DNA of 41,442 nucleotides, taken from NCBI RefSeq assembly GCF_016735695.1, contig NZ_JAERQD010000052.1, positions 1-41,442 of the forward strand, in the 5' to 3' direction. Both the position numbers and the translations under genes were made by a program. Positions 21,552 through 29,749 of this stretch are shown here, piece by piece. The DNA is from Microvirga zambiensis WSM3693. GTDB taxonomy: Bacteria; Pseudomonadota; Alphaproteobacteria; Rhizobiales; Beijerinckiaceae. The notes under the pieces are model-generated. The model worked only from the letters and a program-made list of their open reading frames with translations. It did no database searches and had not been told where the DNA came from. How positions within the stretch are numbered: the first letter of the stretch is position 1; each line of letters opens with the position of its first letter.

Positions 21552-23422
21552 CCCTGGTCCTCGAACACGAACCCCTGAGGGAGGGGCTTTCCTCCCTCCC
21601 TCCGGTCAGGCCCATCAACGCAGCGGCACCCGAGGAGCAGCCCCTGCTCGTGCCACTGTTCACCGGGTACCGGATGGTCGGGTATTGGATGCTCGCTGCG
21701 GTCTGGTTCGCTACGCTGGTCTACTTCTGGGAGTGGTGGCTGCGGCCTGAGCACAACATCGGCGCAATCCGCTACGCCGTCACCACCCTGATCCTCGCGT
21801 GGCTGACGCTCCTGCCTCTGTACTTCGTTTTCATCTTTCTCAACGGCCGCATGCCAAATCCAGCGCGGCCGGTGCCCCGGGGTTACCGCGTCGCAATGGT
21901 GGTGACCAAGGCTCCGTCCGAGCCCTTCCCGGTCGTACGGGAGACCTTGGAGGCCATGCTCCGTCAGACCTATCCGCACGACGCATGGCTCGCTGACGAG
22001 GATCCCGTGCCCGAAACAATCGCCTGGTGCGAGGCGCATGGGGTCCGGATCTCGACCCGCAAGGGGCGCGAGGATTACCACCGCAAGACCTGGCCACGCC
22101 GCACGCGCTGCAAGGAAGGCAACCTTGCCTACTTCTACGACCACTTTGGCTACGAGAACTACGACTTCGTCGCGCAGCTCGATGCCGATCATGTGCCAGA
22201 CGAGACTTACTTGGAGGAGATGCTCAGGCCGTTCGGGGATCCACGCATCGGCTATGTCTCGGCGCCAAGCATTTGCGATCGGAACGCCTTAGGAAGCTGG
22301 TCAGCGCGTGGCCGCCTGTATGCGGAGGCGATGCTGCACGGAGCGCTCCAGGCCGGCTACAATGGCGGCCTCGCGCCATTGTGCATCGGCTCACACTATG
22401 CGGTGCGAACCAAGGCTCTGAAGGAGATGGGCGGTCTTGGTCCCGAACTTGCCGAGGACCACTCGACGACGCTGTTCATGAATGCTCGCGGCTGGCGTGG
22501 CGTCCACGCGGTCAACGCGATCGCCCATGGCGATGGCCCGCAGACCTTCGCCGACATGGTGACGCAGGAGTTCCAGTGGTCGCGTAGTCTGATGATGATC
22601 CTGCTCGAATTCACGCCCGGACTGCTGCACCACCTGCCCTGGCGGCTGAAGCTCCAGTTCCTGTTCTGCCAGCTCTGGTATCCGCTGTTCTCGCTCATCA
22701 TGCCGCTGATGTTTGTCGTTCCGATCGTCGCGCTGGTCCTCGATGCGAACATCGTGGGAGTCACCTATCCCGAATTTATGCTTCACTTCGGGATCGGAAC
22801 GCTCGCGCTGGTGCTCATCGTAGCCTGCCTTGCCCGCAGCGGATGGGGACGCCCAGTTGATGGCAAGGTCATCAGTTGGGAGGGCACACTCTTCCTGTTC
22901 GCGCGCTGGCCTTGGTCGCTGCTTGGCACGGCAGCCGCTATGCGCGACTGGTGGACCGGCACGATCGTCGACTTTCGCGTCACCCCAAAGGGCACGGCCG
23001 AAACACCTCCTCTGCCGGCCCGGGCGGTCCTGCCCTACGCGTTCTTATCGCTCGCGTCGGGGTTGCCTGCGCTCCTGCTCGACCATCGTGAAAGCTCGGC
23101 CGGCTTCTACGTCTTTACCATCATCAACTGCGTCCTCTACGCGATCCTGACGGTCACGATCCTCGTCCGGCACTGCACCGAGAACGGCATCCTGCGGCCG
23201 GGTGACTCCATCGCGATTGGACGGGCCAATTGCGTCCCAGCCGTGGTGATAGCGGCGATGATCCTGGTCCCATGCCTCGCGATGCCGCGTCGTATCCCGC
23301 AGGGCCTGACCGGTATCGCCTTCGGCTTCGGGCAGGCGCTCGAGCAGATCCCTGGCCGGGCCTGGCTGAGAACCGATACTCCCCTCATCCGACATTCGGC
23401 ACGCAAGGAGATCCGATCATGA
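21548..23422 (+). CDS. Membrane-bound family 2 glycosyltransferase (cellulose-synthase-like polysaccharide synthase)
   Basis: The gene encodes 624 aa. Two N-terminal membrane segments (about 45-66 and 77-97) precede a cytosolic GT-A catalytic domain, and four or more membrane segments follow from about 370. The catalytic signature is visible: LDADHVP (DxD, Asp 212/214), AEDHSTT (Asp 304) and QEFQW (340-344, in place of the usual QxxRW). The layout matches processive beta-glycan synthases that polymerise and extrude the chain through their own channel. No C-terminal PilZ (c-di-GMP) domain is recognisable. It is coupled by ATGA to galE and to the first DUF995 gene, so the three products are made together. 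The polymer is unknown; nucleotide sugars made nearby suggest Glc, GlcA, Xyl or Gal units. Confidence 0.85.
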   Translation: MTLVLEHEPLREGLSSLPPVRPINAAAPEEQPLLVPLFTGYRMVGYWMLAAVWFATLVYFWEWWLRPEHNIGAIRYAVTTLILAWLTLLPLYFVFIFLNGRMPNPARPVPRGYRVAMVVTKAPSEPFPVVRETLEAMLRQTYPHDAWLADEDPVPETIAWCEAHGVRISTRKGREDYHRKTWPRRTRCKEGNLAYFYDHFGYENYDFVAQLDADHVPDETYLEEMLRPFGDPRIGYVSAPSICDRNALGSWSARGRLYAEAMLHGALQAGYNGGLAPLCIGSHYAVRTKALKEMGGLGPELAEDHSTTLFMNARGWRGVHAVNAIAHGDGPQTFADMVTQEFQWSRSLMMILLEFTPGLLHHLPWRLKLQFLFCQLWYPLFSLIMPLMFVVPIVALVLDANIVGVTYPEFMLHFGIGTLALVLIVACLARSGWGRPVDGKVISWEGTLFLFARWPWSLLGTAAAMRDWWTGTIVDFRVTPKGTAETPPLPARAVLPYAFLSLASGLPALLLDHRESSAGFYVFTIINCVLYAILTVTILVRHCTENGILRPGDSIAIGRANCVPAVVIAAMILVPCLAMPRRIPQGLTGIAFGFGQALEQIPGRAWLRTDTPLIRHSARKEIRS

Positions 23423-24264
23423 CAAACCCTGTTATCGTGCCATTGGCAACGGCAACCCTGTGCACGATCTTTGCCCTTGCTGCCACCGCCGAGGCAGCCA
23501 CGCCGACGCGTCCACCCGGGAAGGCTATGTCGGCGAAGCAGGTGCAGACCCTGTACGGGGACCGCACATGGCTGTGGACGAACGGCGCCGGACACTTCGC
23601 GGCAGATGGGAGCTTCCTCGCGTGGAGCGGATCCAGCACCGCCAAGTCCAGCTACGCGAAGGGCCGGTGGTATGCCACGGGCGATGGAAGCATGTGCTTC
23701 GAGGCCACTTGGCACGTCCTTAGCGGAGCCAAGGGATCCACCACGTGTTTCATGCACCGAAGCCTCGGGCGAACCATCTACCAGAGGAAGAATCCCTCCG
23801 GACCATGGTACGAGTTCAGGCATACTCCTGTCGCCGCCAAAGATGAATTCAGGAAGCTGGTGCGCGGCGACAGGGTCACCGCCAAGATTGCGAGACTCGA
23901 GGCAGCCTTTGCAAGGCTGGCGCCGTCCCAGCCCCTGAGCATGCCCTCGGATGCCGCGCCGGTGACGGTCACGGATCCGGCGGCCACGCCGACTGGGCCA
24001 GGGGAGACTGGCCCAGTCCCCGCGGGTCCGAAGGAGCCACCCATTCTTCCATCCGCAGCACCGACCTTGGGATCTCCCGCTACAGGTACGGGCGAGGATA
24101 GGTCGGCCCCGACGGACGGAAGACTGCCCCCGCGGCCGTATTCGTCCGCGGAAGGACATCCGACAGCGGAGGCCCCAGCCTCAGGGGCGGTCGCTCGGGA
24201 GGCGACCGCTCTGCCAGTCCATAAGCCCGCCCAGCCGCCGACCGAGGCAGAGCCATCGCAGTGA
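23419..24264 (+). CDS. Secreted DUF995-family protein with Pro-rich tail
   Basis: The gene encodes 281 aa. ATG 23419 overlaps the synthase stop and has AGGAG 8 bases upstream; the frame is open to 23230 only as a shadow. A signal peptide (MTNPVIVPLATATLCTIFAL, cleaved near ATAEA) is followed by the DUF995 domain at about 35-165: LYGDRTWLWTNGAGHFAADG, MCFEATWHV, TTCFMHRSLG, PWYEFR. The remaining 110 residues are a disordered Pro/Ala/Ser/Thr-rich tail without repeats. The tail may cross peptidoglycan or anchor the protein. Two Cys in the domain could form a disulphide. Function of DUF995 is not established; the direct coupling to a polysaccharide synthase suggests a periplasmic partner in polymer export or surface attachment. 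Confidence 0.8.
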   Translation: MTNPVIVPLATATLCTIFALAATAEAATPTRPPGKAMSAKQVQTLYGDRTWLWTNGAGHFAADGSFLAWSGSSTAKSSYAKGRWYATGDGSMCFEATWHVLSGAKGSTTCFMHRSLGRTIYQRKNPSGPWYEFRHTPVAAKDEFRKLVRGDRVTAKIARLEAAFARLAPSQPLSMPSDAAPVTVTDPAATPTGPGETGPVPAGPKEPPILPSAAPTLGSPATGTGEDRSAPTDGRLPPRPYSSAEGHPTAEAPASGAVAREATALPVHKPAQPPTEAEPSQ

Positions 24265-24307
24265 CCCCATTCAAGGACGTTTGAACAAACCTACAGAGGA
24301 GAGACCT

Positions 24308-24832
24308 ATGACACACAAGGAATCGAGACGGCAGACGGTCATCGGCAGAGTGCTCACCGCTGCAATATTCGCGGCTGCGGCCATAGCCGTCCCATCGCTT
24401 AGTGTGGCACAAACATACGAATTGCCGCGGATGATGAACTCGCGCGAATTGCTCGAACTCTACGGCGACAAGACTTGGCGTTGGGATGAAGGCGGAGGAT
24501 ACCTGCACAGGGACGGCCGGTTCACCGCTTTCGTCCCGGCAAAGTCCGTCGCCAACTCCACCTACGCCGAAGGGCAATGGTCCGTCAACGACAACGGCGT
24601 CATGTGCTTTGACGCCACGTGGCACGTCGGCAAGAAGACCAAGTCGGATGGCAAGTGCTTCCAGCACAAGGTGCTTGGCGAGGCGATCTTCCAGCGCGTT
24701 CTGCCGGACGGTGACTGGTACACCTTCAGGACTGCCAAAGTGCCCCTTCCCCAGAACGAGTACGCCAAGTTCAGCCCCAGCGACATGGTTACGTCACAGG
24801 CCAAACGGCTGAAGGCGGTTTTCGATCGCTAG
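24308..24832 (+). CDS. Secreted DUF995-family protein
   Basis: The gene encodes 174 aa. ATG 24308 follows AGGAG about 7 bases upstream. The signal peptide has a long basic start (MTHKESRRQTVIGRVLTAAI, then FAAAAIAVPSLSVAQ), cleaved near residue 35. The mature domain is a clear paralogue of the preceding protein: LYGDKTWRWDEGGGYLHRDG, MCFDATWHV, GKCFQHKVLG, DWYTFR, with the same two Cys and Trp positions. It lacks the Pro-rich tail. Tandem duplication next to the synthase suggests the two act together, perhaps as a hetero-pair. Function is otherwise unknown. Confidence 0.8.
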   Translation: MTHKESRRQTVIGRVLTAAIFAAAAIAVPSLSVAQTYELPRMMNSRELLELYGDKTWRWDEGGGYLHRDGRFTAFVPAKSVANSTYAEGQWSVNDNGVMCFDATWHVGKKTKSDGKCFQHKVLGEAIFQRVLPDGDWYTFRTAKVPLPQNEYAKFSPSDMVTSQAKRLKAVFDR

Positions 24833-24885
24833 TCCTCGCATCGACCAATCCCAGCCAACGGACATCCATACAGGAGATTGATATC

Positions 24886-26316
24886 ATGAGAGTCGCAATC
24901 ATCGGAACCGGCTACGTGGGGCTTGTCTCGGGCACGTGCTTTGCCGAGATCGGCCACAGCGTTACCTGCGTCGACAAGGATGAAGGCAAGATCGCGGGCC
25001 TGCTCAAGGGCAAGCTGCCGATCTACGAACCCGGTCTTGAGGAAATGGTTCGGACCAACGCCGAGGCTGGGCGCCTCTCCTTCACCACCGATCTCAAGGC
25101 TGCGGTGTCCACCGCCGAGGTCGTCTTCATTGCGGTCGGCACGCCGGCCCGCGCTGCAGACGGCCAGGCAGACCTGTCGTATGTGTTCGCCGCTACCGGC
25201 GAGATCGCCCGAGCGGTGCAGGGTTACACGGTCATCGTCACCAAGTCGACCGTGCCGGTTGGAACGGGAGATGCCATCGAGCGGATCATCCGCCGCGAGA
25301 ATTCCGGGGCTACGGTCTCCGTAGTGTCGAACCCCGAGTTCTTGCGCGAGGGGGCAGCCGTCGACGACTTCATGAAGCCCGACCGGGTCGTGGTCGGCAG
25401 CAACAGCCAACAGGCTCGGGCCGTGATGGCGGAACTCTATCGCCCCCTGACGGGAAATGCGTCCCCGATCCTGTTTGCCGGACGGCGCACGGCGGAGCTC
25501 ATCAAGTATACGGCGAATGCCTTCCTCGCGACAAAGATTACCTTCATCAACGAGATCGCGAATCTCTGCGAGGCCGTCGGGGCCGACGTGCGCGAGGTGG
25601 CGAACGGCATCGGCCTCGACAACCGCATCGGCGGCAAATTCCTCCAGCCTGGACCGGGATATGGGGGCTCGTGCTTCCCGAAGGACACGCTCGCGCTGCT
25701 CCGCACGGCGCAGGATCATGGGATCACGCTTCGTCTTGTCGAGGACACAGTCGCCGTCAACGACGCGCGCAAGCGGGCCATGGCGCGCAAGGTCATCGAT
25801 GCCGTGGGCGGATCAGTCGAGGGCATGACCGTCGCCGTGCTCGGCCTCACGTTCAAGCCCGACACCGATGACATGCGCGAGTCGCCATCGCTGTCGCTCA
25901 TCGAGGCGCTCCAGCGAGGCGGGGCGACTGTCCGTGCCCACGATCCGGTAGGGACCGAGCAGGCGCGGCGCTATCTCGATGACGTCGAGTTCTTCGACGA
26001 TCCCTACGCCTGCGTGGCAAGTGCCGATGCCGTCGTGCTGATGACCGAGTGGGACAGTCTGCGCCAGCTCGACCTCAGGCGGGTCCGCGGCCTTGTCCGC
26101 CAGCCAGTCTTCGTCGACCTGCGCAACGCTTACCGATCGGACACGGTGGAGAGGTTCGGCTTCCGCTTCACGGGCATTGGGCTTGGAGCGGAGCAGGTCA
26201 CGCTGGATGGTCATGCCCTGCCTACGGCAGTGGAGGAGCCCTCGATGCTTCCAGTCTTCCATAGCCCTGTCCCACGTGGGCAAGGCGAACTCTATCCGTC
26301 CCCGATCGTCGCATGA
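24886..26316 (+). CDS. ugd: UDP-glucose 6-dehydrogenase
   Basis: The gene encodes 476 aa. AGGAG about 9 bases before ATG 24886 supports the start. IIGTGYVGLVSGTCFAEIGH forms the NAD-binding Rossmann motif, STVPVGTG the active-site loop, and GYGGSCFPKDTLAL carries the catalytic Cys 263. The central helix with NAFLATKITFINEIANLCEA and the C-terminal UDP-binding domain (GLTFKPDTDDMRESPSL) are intact. It oxidises UDP-glucose to UDP-glucuronate with two NAD+, giving acidic sugar for the polymer and substrate for the UDP-xylose synthase in the same operon. The C-terminus is about 35 residues longer than usual (after the FRFTGIG end). It is coupled by ATGA to the hydrolase gene. Confidence 0.95.
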   Translation: MRVAIIGTGYVGLVSGTCFAEIGHSVTCVDKDEGKIAGLLKGKLPIYEPGLEEMVRTNAEAGRLSFTTDLKAAVSTAEVVFIAVGTPARAADGQADLSYVFAATGEIARAVQGYTVIVTKSTVPVGTGDAIERIIRRENSGATVSVVSNPEFLREGAAVDDFMKPDRVVVGSNSQQARAVMAELYRPLTGNASPILFAGRRTAELIKYTANAFLATKITFINEIANLCEAVGADVREVANGIGLDNRIGGKFLQPGPGYGGSCFPKDTLALLRTAQDHGITLRLVEDTVAVNDARKRAMARKVIDAVGGSVEGMTVAVLGLTFKPDTDDMRESPSLSLIEALQRGGATVRAHDPVGTEQARRYLDDVEFFDDPYACVASADAVVLMTEWDSLRQLDLRRVRGLVRQPVFVDLRNAYRSDTVERFGFRFTGIGLGAEQVTLDGHALPTAVEEPSMLPVFHSPVPRGQGELYPSPIVA

Positions 26317-27323
26317 GCAAGCTGGTCGGCATTCGCAACCCTGCCCCCATGGGGCGGCCGCGCCGCATTTTCGATGCGGTGCGGCAATGGGTCTGGCGGA
26401 TGCTCGGGCAGGTCAGCGACCGCCGCAGTCCTATCCGCGGCCCTGTACTGGCGGTTGCTGGAGTGGGATTGGTCGGGGTCGGCGGAGCCTGGCTGCTGCA
26501 CGCACCAGCGCCAATCCGGTTCGGTGTTTATGACCCGGGTCGGGCGTTCGCGAACGCGGGCAACATCTCTATCGAGCACGTCTTCGTGCACTGGCAGGTC
26601 TTCAAGCCGGACGAGTTCCGCTCCCTCGCACGCTATGCTCGTGAGCAGCGCCGGCAGCTGATGGTAACGGTCGAGCCGTGGACGAGGGCGGAGAACTGGA
26701 CGGACGGTGGCAACGCCCTTGCCTACGAGATCATCGCCGGCAAGTTCGACCACGAGATCACGACGATCTGTCAGGAGTTCGTGGACGCAGAGGCGCCCGT
26801 GCTGGTCCGTTGGGGCCATGAGATGGACGACCAGAGCGGGCGGTATCCCTGGGCCAACCGGCGGCCCGAGGAGTATATCTCAGCATATCGCTACTTCGTT
26901 GATCGATGTCGTGCCTCGGCACCAACCGCGCGTTTCATCTGGTCGCCGAAGGGCATGCCACATCTCGCCCGATACTATCCCGGAGATTCCTTTGTCGACT
27001 ACGTCGGGCTTGGCCTTTACGGCTACCGTGCGTGGGACATCCATCAATACGGTGCCGCCCAGACTTATCAGCAAGCGTTGGAGACGCTCCATGGGCGGAT
27101 TGAGCGCTTTGGCAAGCCGATCATCGTGGCGGAGGTTGGCGTCTCCGGCAACACTACCTACCGTCGTCAATGGCTCGATAGCCTCACCAGGAGGGATGCC
27201 AGGTTTCCGGACGTGGATGCTGTCGTCTACTTCAACGCACCCGAACCACACCACTGGCCTCCGCCCTTCGGCTCCCCCGACTGGCGCATCTCCCCCCGCG
27301 ACCTGAACGGAAATCCCTCATGA
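26313..27323 (+). CDS. Membrane-anchored GH26-like glycoside hydrolase
   Basis: The gene encodes 336 aa. A basic cytosolic start is followed by one membrane segment (about 43-63, VLAVAGVGLVGVGGAWLL), so the catalytic domain faces the periplasm. RWGHEMDD (Glu 170, acid/base) and IIVAEVGVSG (Glu 274, nucleophile) fit the GH26 (beta-mannanase-like, clan GH-A) pattern. In synthase-dependent exopolysaccharide systems such hydrolases trim chains or assist export, like the endoglucanases of cellulose loci. Specificity cannot be read from the sequence, so beta-mannanase would be an over-call. It overlaps ugd and the acyltransferase by ATGA at both ends. Confidence 0.75.
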   Translation: MSKLVGIRNPAPMGRPRRIFDAVRQWVWRMLGQVSDRRSPIRGPVLAVAGVGLVGVGGAWLLHAPAPIRFGVYDPGRAFANAGNISIEHVFVHWQVFKPDEFRSLARYAREQRRQLMVTVEPWTRAENWTDGGNALAYEIIAGKFDHEITTICQEFVDAEAPVLVRWGHEMDDQSGRYPWANRRPEEYISAYRYFVDRCRASAPTARFIWSPKGMPHLARYYPGDSFVDYVGLGLYGYRAWDIHQYGAAQTYQQALETLHGRIERFGKPIIVAEVGVSGNTTYRRQWLDSLTRRDARFPDVDAVVYFNAPEPHHWPPPFGSPDWRISPRDLNGNPS

Positions 27324-28396
27324 CCCGCTACCGGAACTTCGACACCCTGAGGCTGATCGCGGCCTCCAGCGTCATCTTCTCCCACTCGTTCTTCATTGCC
27401 GAGGGCCATGAGCGCAACGAACCCTTTGCCGGACCCTTTGGGCACATCTTGGCCATCTACGGCGTCTTCATCTTCTTCATTCTCAGTGGCCTCCTCGTCA
27501 CACAGAGCATGATGGACGCTCGGTCGCTTTCGGCCTTTTCTCTGAAGCGTCTCGGCCGCATCGTCCCGGGCCTTCTCGTGTGCAACGTGCTCACCATTCT
27601 GGTTGCCGTTGAGTGGTTCTACGAGGGCACGTGGCTGCAGTTCCTGGCGGAGCATGGCCGGATGGTGCTCGCCTCCCTCAGTCTCATCAGTGATGGCCCT
27701 TACTTCAACGGACTCGAGCTGTATCCCTCACCGATCTATCTCGGGACCATTCTCAATGGATCTCTCTGGACAATCCAACAGGAGGTACTCTCCTACGGTC
27801 TCATTGCGCTCCTGTTCTGCATCGGCGGATTGAACCTCACCATGGCCGCCCTTCTGTTCTACGCGGTCCTGTGCATGCAGTACTTCGGCTTCTGGGGCTT
27901 CAACAAGTTCATGGGGAACTTCATCCTGGTGGCGCCATGCTTCTTCGCTGGCATGATAATGTACTTCGTATTGCGGTACCACCGTCCGGCCGGCAGTTTG
28001 GCGCTCATCTGCCTCGTGCTGCTGGCCGGGGCCACGTACCTCTGCATCCTGGACTACGCATTTCCGCTTCTGGCCGCCTATCTGATCGCCTACCTCGGCA
28101 CCACCGCGCCGATCAATCTCGGCAACGCGGCCCGGTTCGGCGACCTCTCATATGGAACCTACCTGTATGGCTGGCCTGTCCAGCAACTGGTGCGGGCGTG
28201 GCTCGGCGAGGGGGCGCAGTGGTGGGAGATCTTCGCCGTCTCACTCCCCGCGGCACTCGCACTCGGATTCGTGTCGTGGCATCTTGTCGAGAAGCCCGCG
28301 CTGAGGCTGTTCGCGCCGAGATCCGGGAGGAAACCGCTCGTCCCTCATGCGTCGATGGACGAGCGGCTTTCCGTTCCGGATGGTTCGCCGGTGTGA
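27320..28396 (+). CDS. Membrane acyltransferase (acyltransferase 3 / OafA family)
   Basis: The gene encodes 358 aa with about ten membrane segments. The N-terminus reads YRNFDTLRLIAASSVIFSHS, in which the conserved Arg of the R..R/D.LR start and the catalytic His (VIFSHS) can be seen. FFILSGLLVTQS is the second typical motif. The C-terminal WHLVEKP is the usual end of this family. Members transfer acyl, mostly acetyl, groups from cytosolic acyl-CoA to extracytoplasmic sugars. Here it probably decorates the exopolysaccharide. It is the last gene of the plus-strand operon and converges on the GH128-RTX gene 51 bases later. Confidence 0.9.
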   Translation: MTRYRNFDTLRLIAASSVIFSHSFFIAEGHERNEPFAGPFGHILAIYGVFIFFILSGLLVTQSMMDARSLSAFSLKRLGRIVPGLLVCNVLTILVAVEWFYEGTWLQFLAEHGRMVLASLSLISDGPYFNGLELYPSPIYLGTILNGSLWTIQQEVLSYGLIALLFCIGGLNLTMAALLFYAVLCMQYFGFWGFNKFMGNFILVAPCFFAGMIMYFVLRYHRPAGSLALICLVLLAGATYLCILDYAFPLLAAYLIAYLGTTAPINLGNAARFGDLSYGTYLYGWPVQQLVRAWLGEGAQWWEIFAVSLPAALALGFVSWHLVEKPALRLFAPRSGRKPLVPHASMDERLSVPDGSPV

Positions 28397-28447
28397 CCCA
28401 GTCCTGATGCTATCCTGAGAGGATTGGAACCGCACCAGGCCTTGGCA

Positions 28448-29749
28448 TCAGACGACGAGGAAATCAGAGGCTGTCAGCTTTAGACCCGGTGACAGGATAG
28501 CGAACTTGACGGCTACCGCCATGCCCGTGCCGTCCGTGTCGTACCAGAGATTGCCTGTTGCGCGATCATAGATCACGCGATCATCGGCATCGTGAGCCAC
28601 CGATCCCATCCAGAGCACCCCTTTGGCGAGGCGCCCGTCCTTCAGAGCCGTGAAAACGATGTTGTCCATATGGATCGTGTCATCGGCCACGTTGAAGTCG
28701 GTTATGCGATCGACGTTCGCATCTCCAAGGGGAGATCCGAACAAGAAGGCGTCCTTTCCAAGTCCGCCCGTCAGCACATCGCGGCCCTCGGCGCCGATCA
28801 GGGTGTCCTGCCCCGACCCGCCGCTGATGGCATCGTCTCCCGCCCTGCCATGGATCCAGTCGTTGCCGTCCAGGCCATTGATTGTGTCGTTGCCCGCGGT
28901 TCCCGTCAGGACGTCGCTCCCGCTCGTCCCGGTCAGAGCGCCGGCCGAGCCAGTTTGGGGCGGCTCGGAGGCTGAAGGTGCATCCGGTGATGTCAGTTCC
29001 GCGAACATCTGGCCAACCGGGGTGAGCATTCCATCCCGGCCCCAGACTTCATTGTTGAGATACCAGCCGTCGCCGCCGGCATAGGATGCGAACCAAGAGT
29101 GCCGCTCCACAAAAGGCAGGTCGTCCAGCATCAGCGTGGCGGCTTTGGCGAAGTCGGCCTGCTCCTGTGCCGTGAACCGCCCTGGGTTATTCCAGTCGGC
29201 CAAGGCCCATTCCGTCACCCAGATCGGCTTGCCGTATTGTTTGTAGACCGCCTCAAGGTAGGTCTGGAAGGCCCCAACGTCCTTGGTGTCGGAGTAGTAG
29301 TGGATCGTAATGAAGTCGACCTTGTAGTTCTTGGCCTCCGCCTGGCTCATGAAGCGGCCGAGCCAGGAGTTCTCGCCGAGCGCGCCCGTCGTGGTCGGCG
29401 CGGGCGATCCAAGCCGCTTGCCCGTGGCGATGAGCTCCGGCCAGAGCGCAAGCGCCTGCTCGACGGTCATATTGGCCTGATCCGGATGGTCCGGCTCATT
29501 GAAGCCCAGCAAAGGGCCCGCTCCGATTGGAAGGGATTTCAGGGCCGCCATGTGGGTCTCGTCCCAGATCATCGGCACGAACATTGCGTTTTCTGGTGTC
29601 GAATCATTGTCCCAGAGCGGCGCACCCCGCCAAGTATAGTACCAGTTGAAGCTGAGTTGATCAACGTTGTTCAGGGCCGTCCCAAGGTTGTCCTTGTCCC
29701 AAGTTCCAATGCCGATTTTATCAGGATTGTCTATTTTGTTATCTGCCAC
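28448..29749 (-). CDS. GH128-like glucanase with C-terminal RTX calcium-binding repeats
   Basis: The gene encodes 433 aa. Residues 12-255 form a GH128/Asl1-like TIM-barrel hydrolase: LSFNWYYTW, LLGFNEPDHPDQANMT (Glu 85, acid/base), FITIHYY and WVTEWAL (Glu 180, nucleophile). Characterised members cut beta-1,3-glucans. A short linker leads to RTX nonapeptide-like repeats at 275-335 (GNDTINGLDGNDWIHG, GDDAISGGSGQDTLIG) that bind calcium. A C-terminal block (ITDFNVADDTIHMDN...LTASDFLVV) is typical of type I secretion substrates. There is no signal peptide, as expected. It converges on the exopolysaccharide operon and may release or remodel the polymer outside the cell. No type I exporter is encoded here. 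Confidence 0.85.
   Translation of the reverse strand: MADNKIDNPDKIGIGTWDKDNLGTALNNVDQLSFNWYYTWRGAPLWDNDSTPENAMFVPMIWDETHMAALKSLPIGAGPLLGFNEPDHPDQANMTVEQALALWPELIATGKRLGSPAPTTTGALGENSWLGRFMSQAEAKNYKVDFITIHYYSDTKDVGAFQTYLEAVYKQYGKPIWVTEWALADWNNPGRFTAQEQADFAKAATLMLDDLPFVERHSWFASYAGGDGWYLNNEVWGRDGMLTPVGQMFAELTSPDAPSASEPPQTGSAGALTGTSGSDVLTGTAGNDTINGLDGNDWIHGRAGDDAISGGSGQDTLIGAEGRDVLTGGLGKDAFLFGSPLGDANVDRITDFNVADDTIHMDNIVFTALKDGRLAKGVLWMGSVAHDADDRVIYDRATGNLWYDTDGTGMAVAVKFAILSPGLKLTASDFLVV

Noticed and set aside
21236..24159. Long minus-strand frames opposite galE, the GT2 synthase and DUF995
   Set aside because: They have no ribosome sites or motifs and lie fully antisense to coupled genes.
24829..25719. 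A 296-codon minus-strand frame opposite ugd
   Set aside because: The opposite strand encodes a textbook UDP-glucose dehydrogenase; this frame is a shadow.
28404..28451. CTGATGC / GCATCAG pair between convergent genes as a terminator
   Set aside because: A 7-bp stem with a 34-base loop and no T-run is too weak to call.
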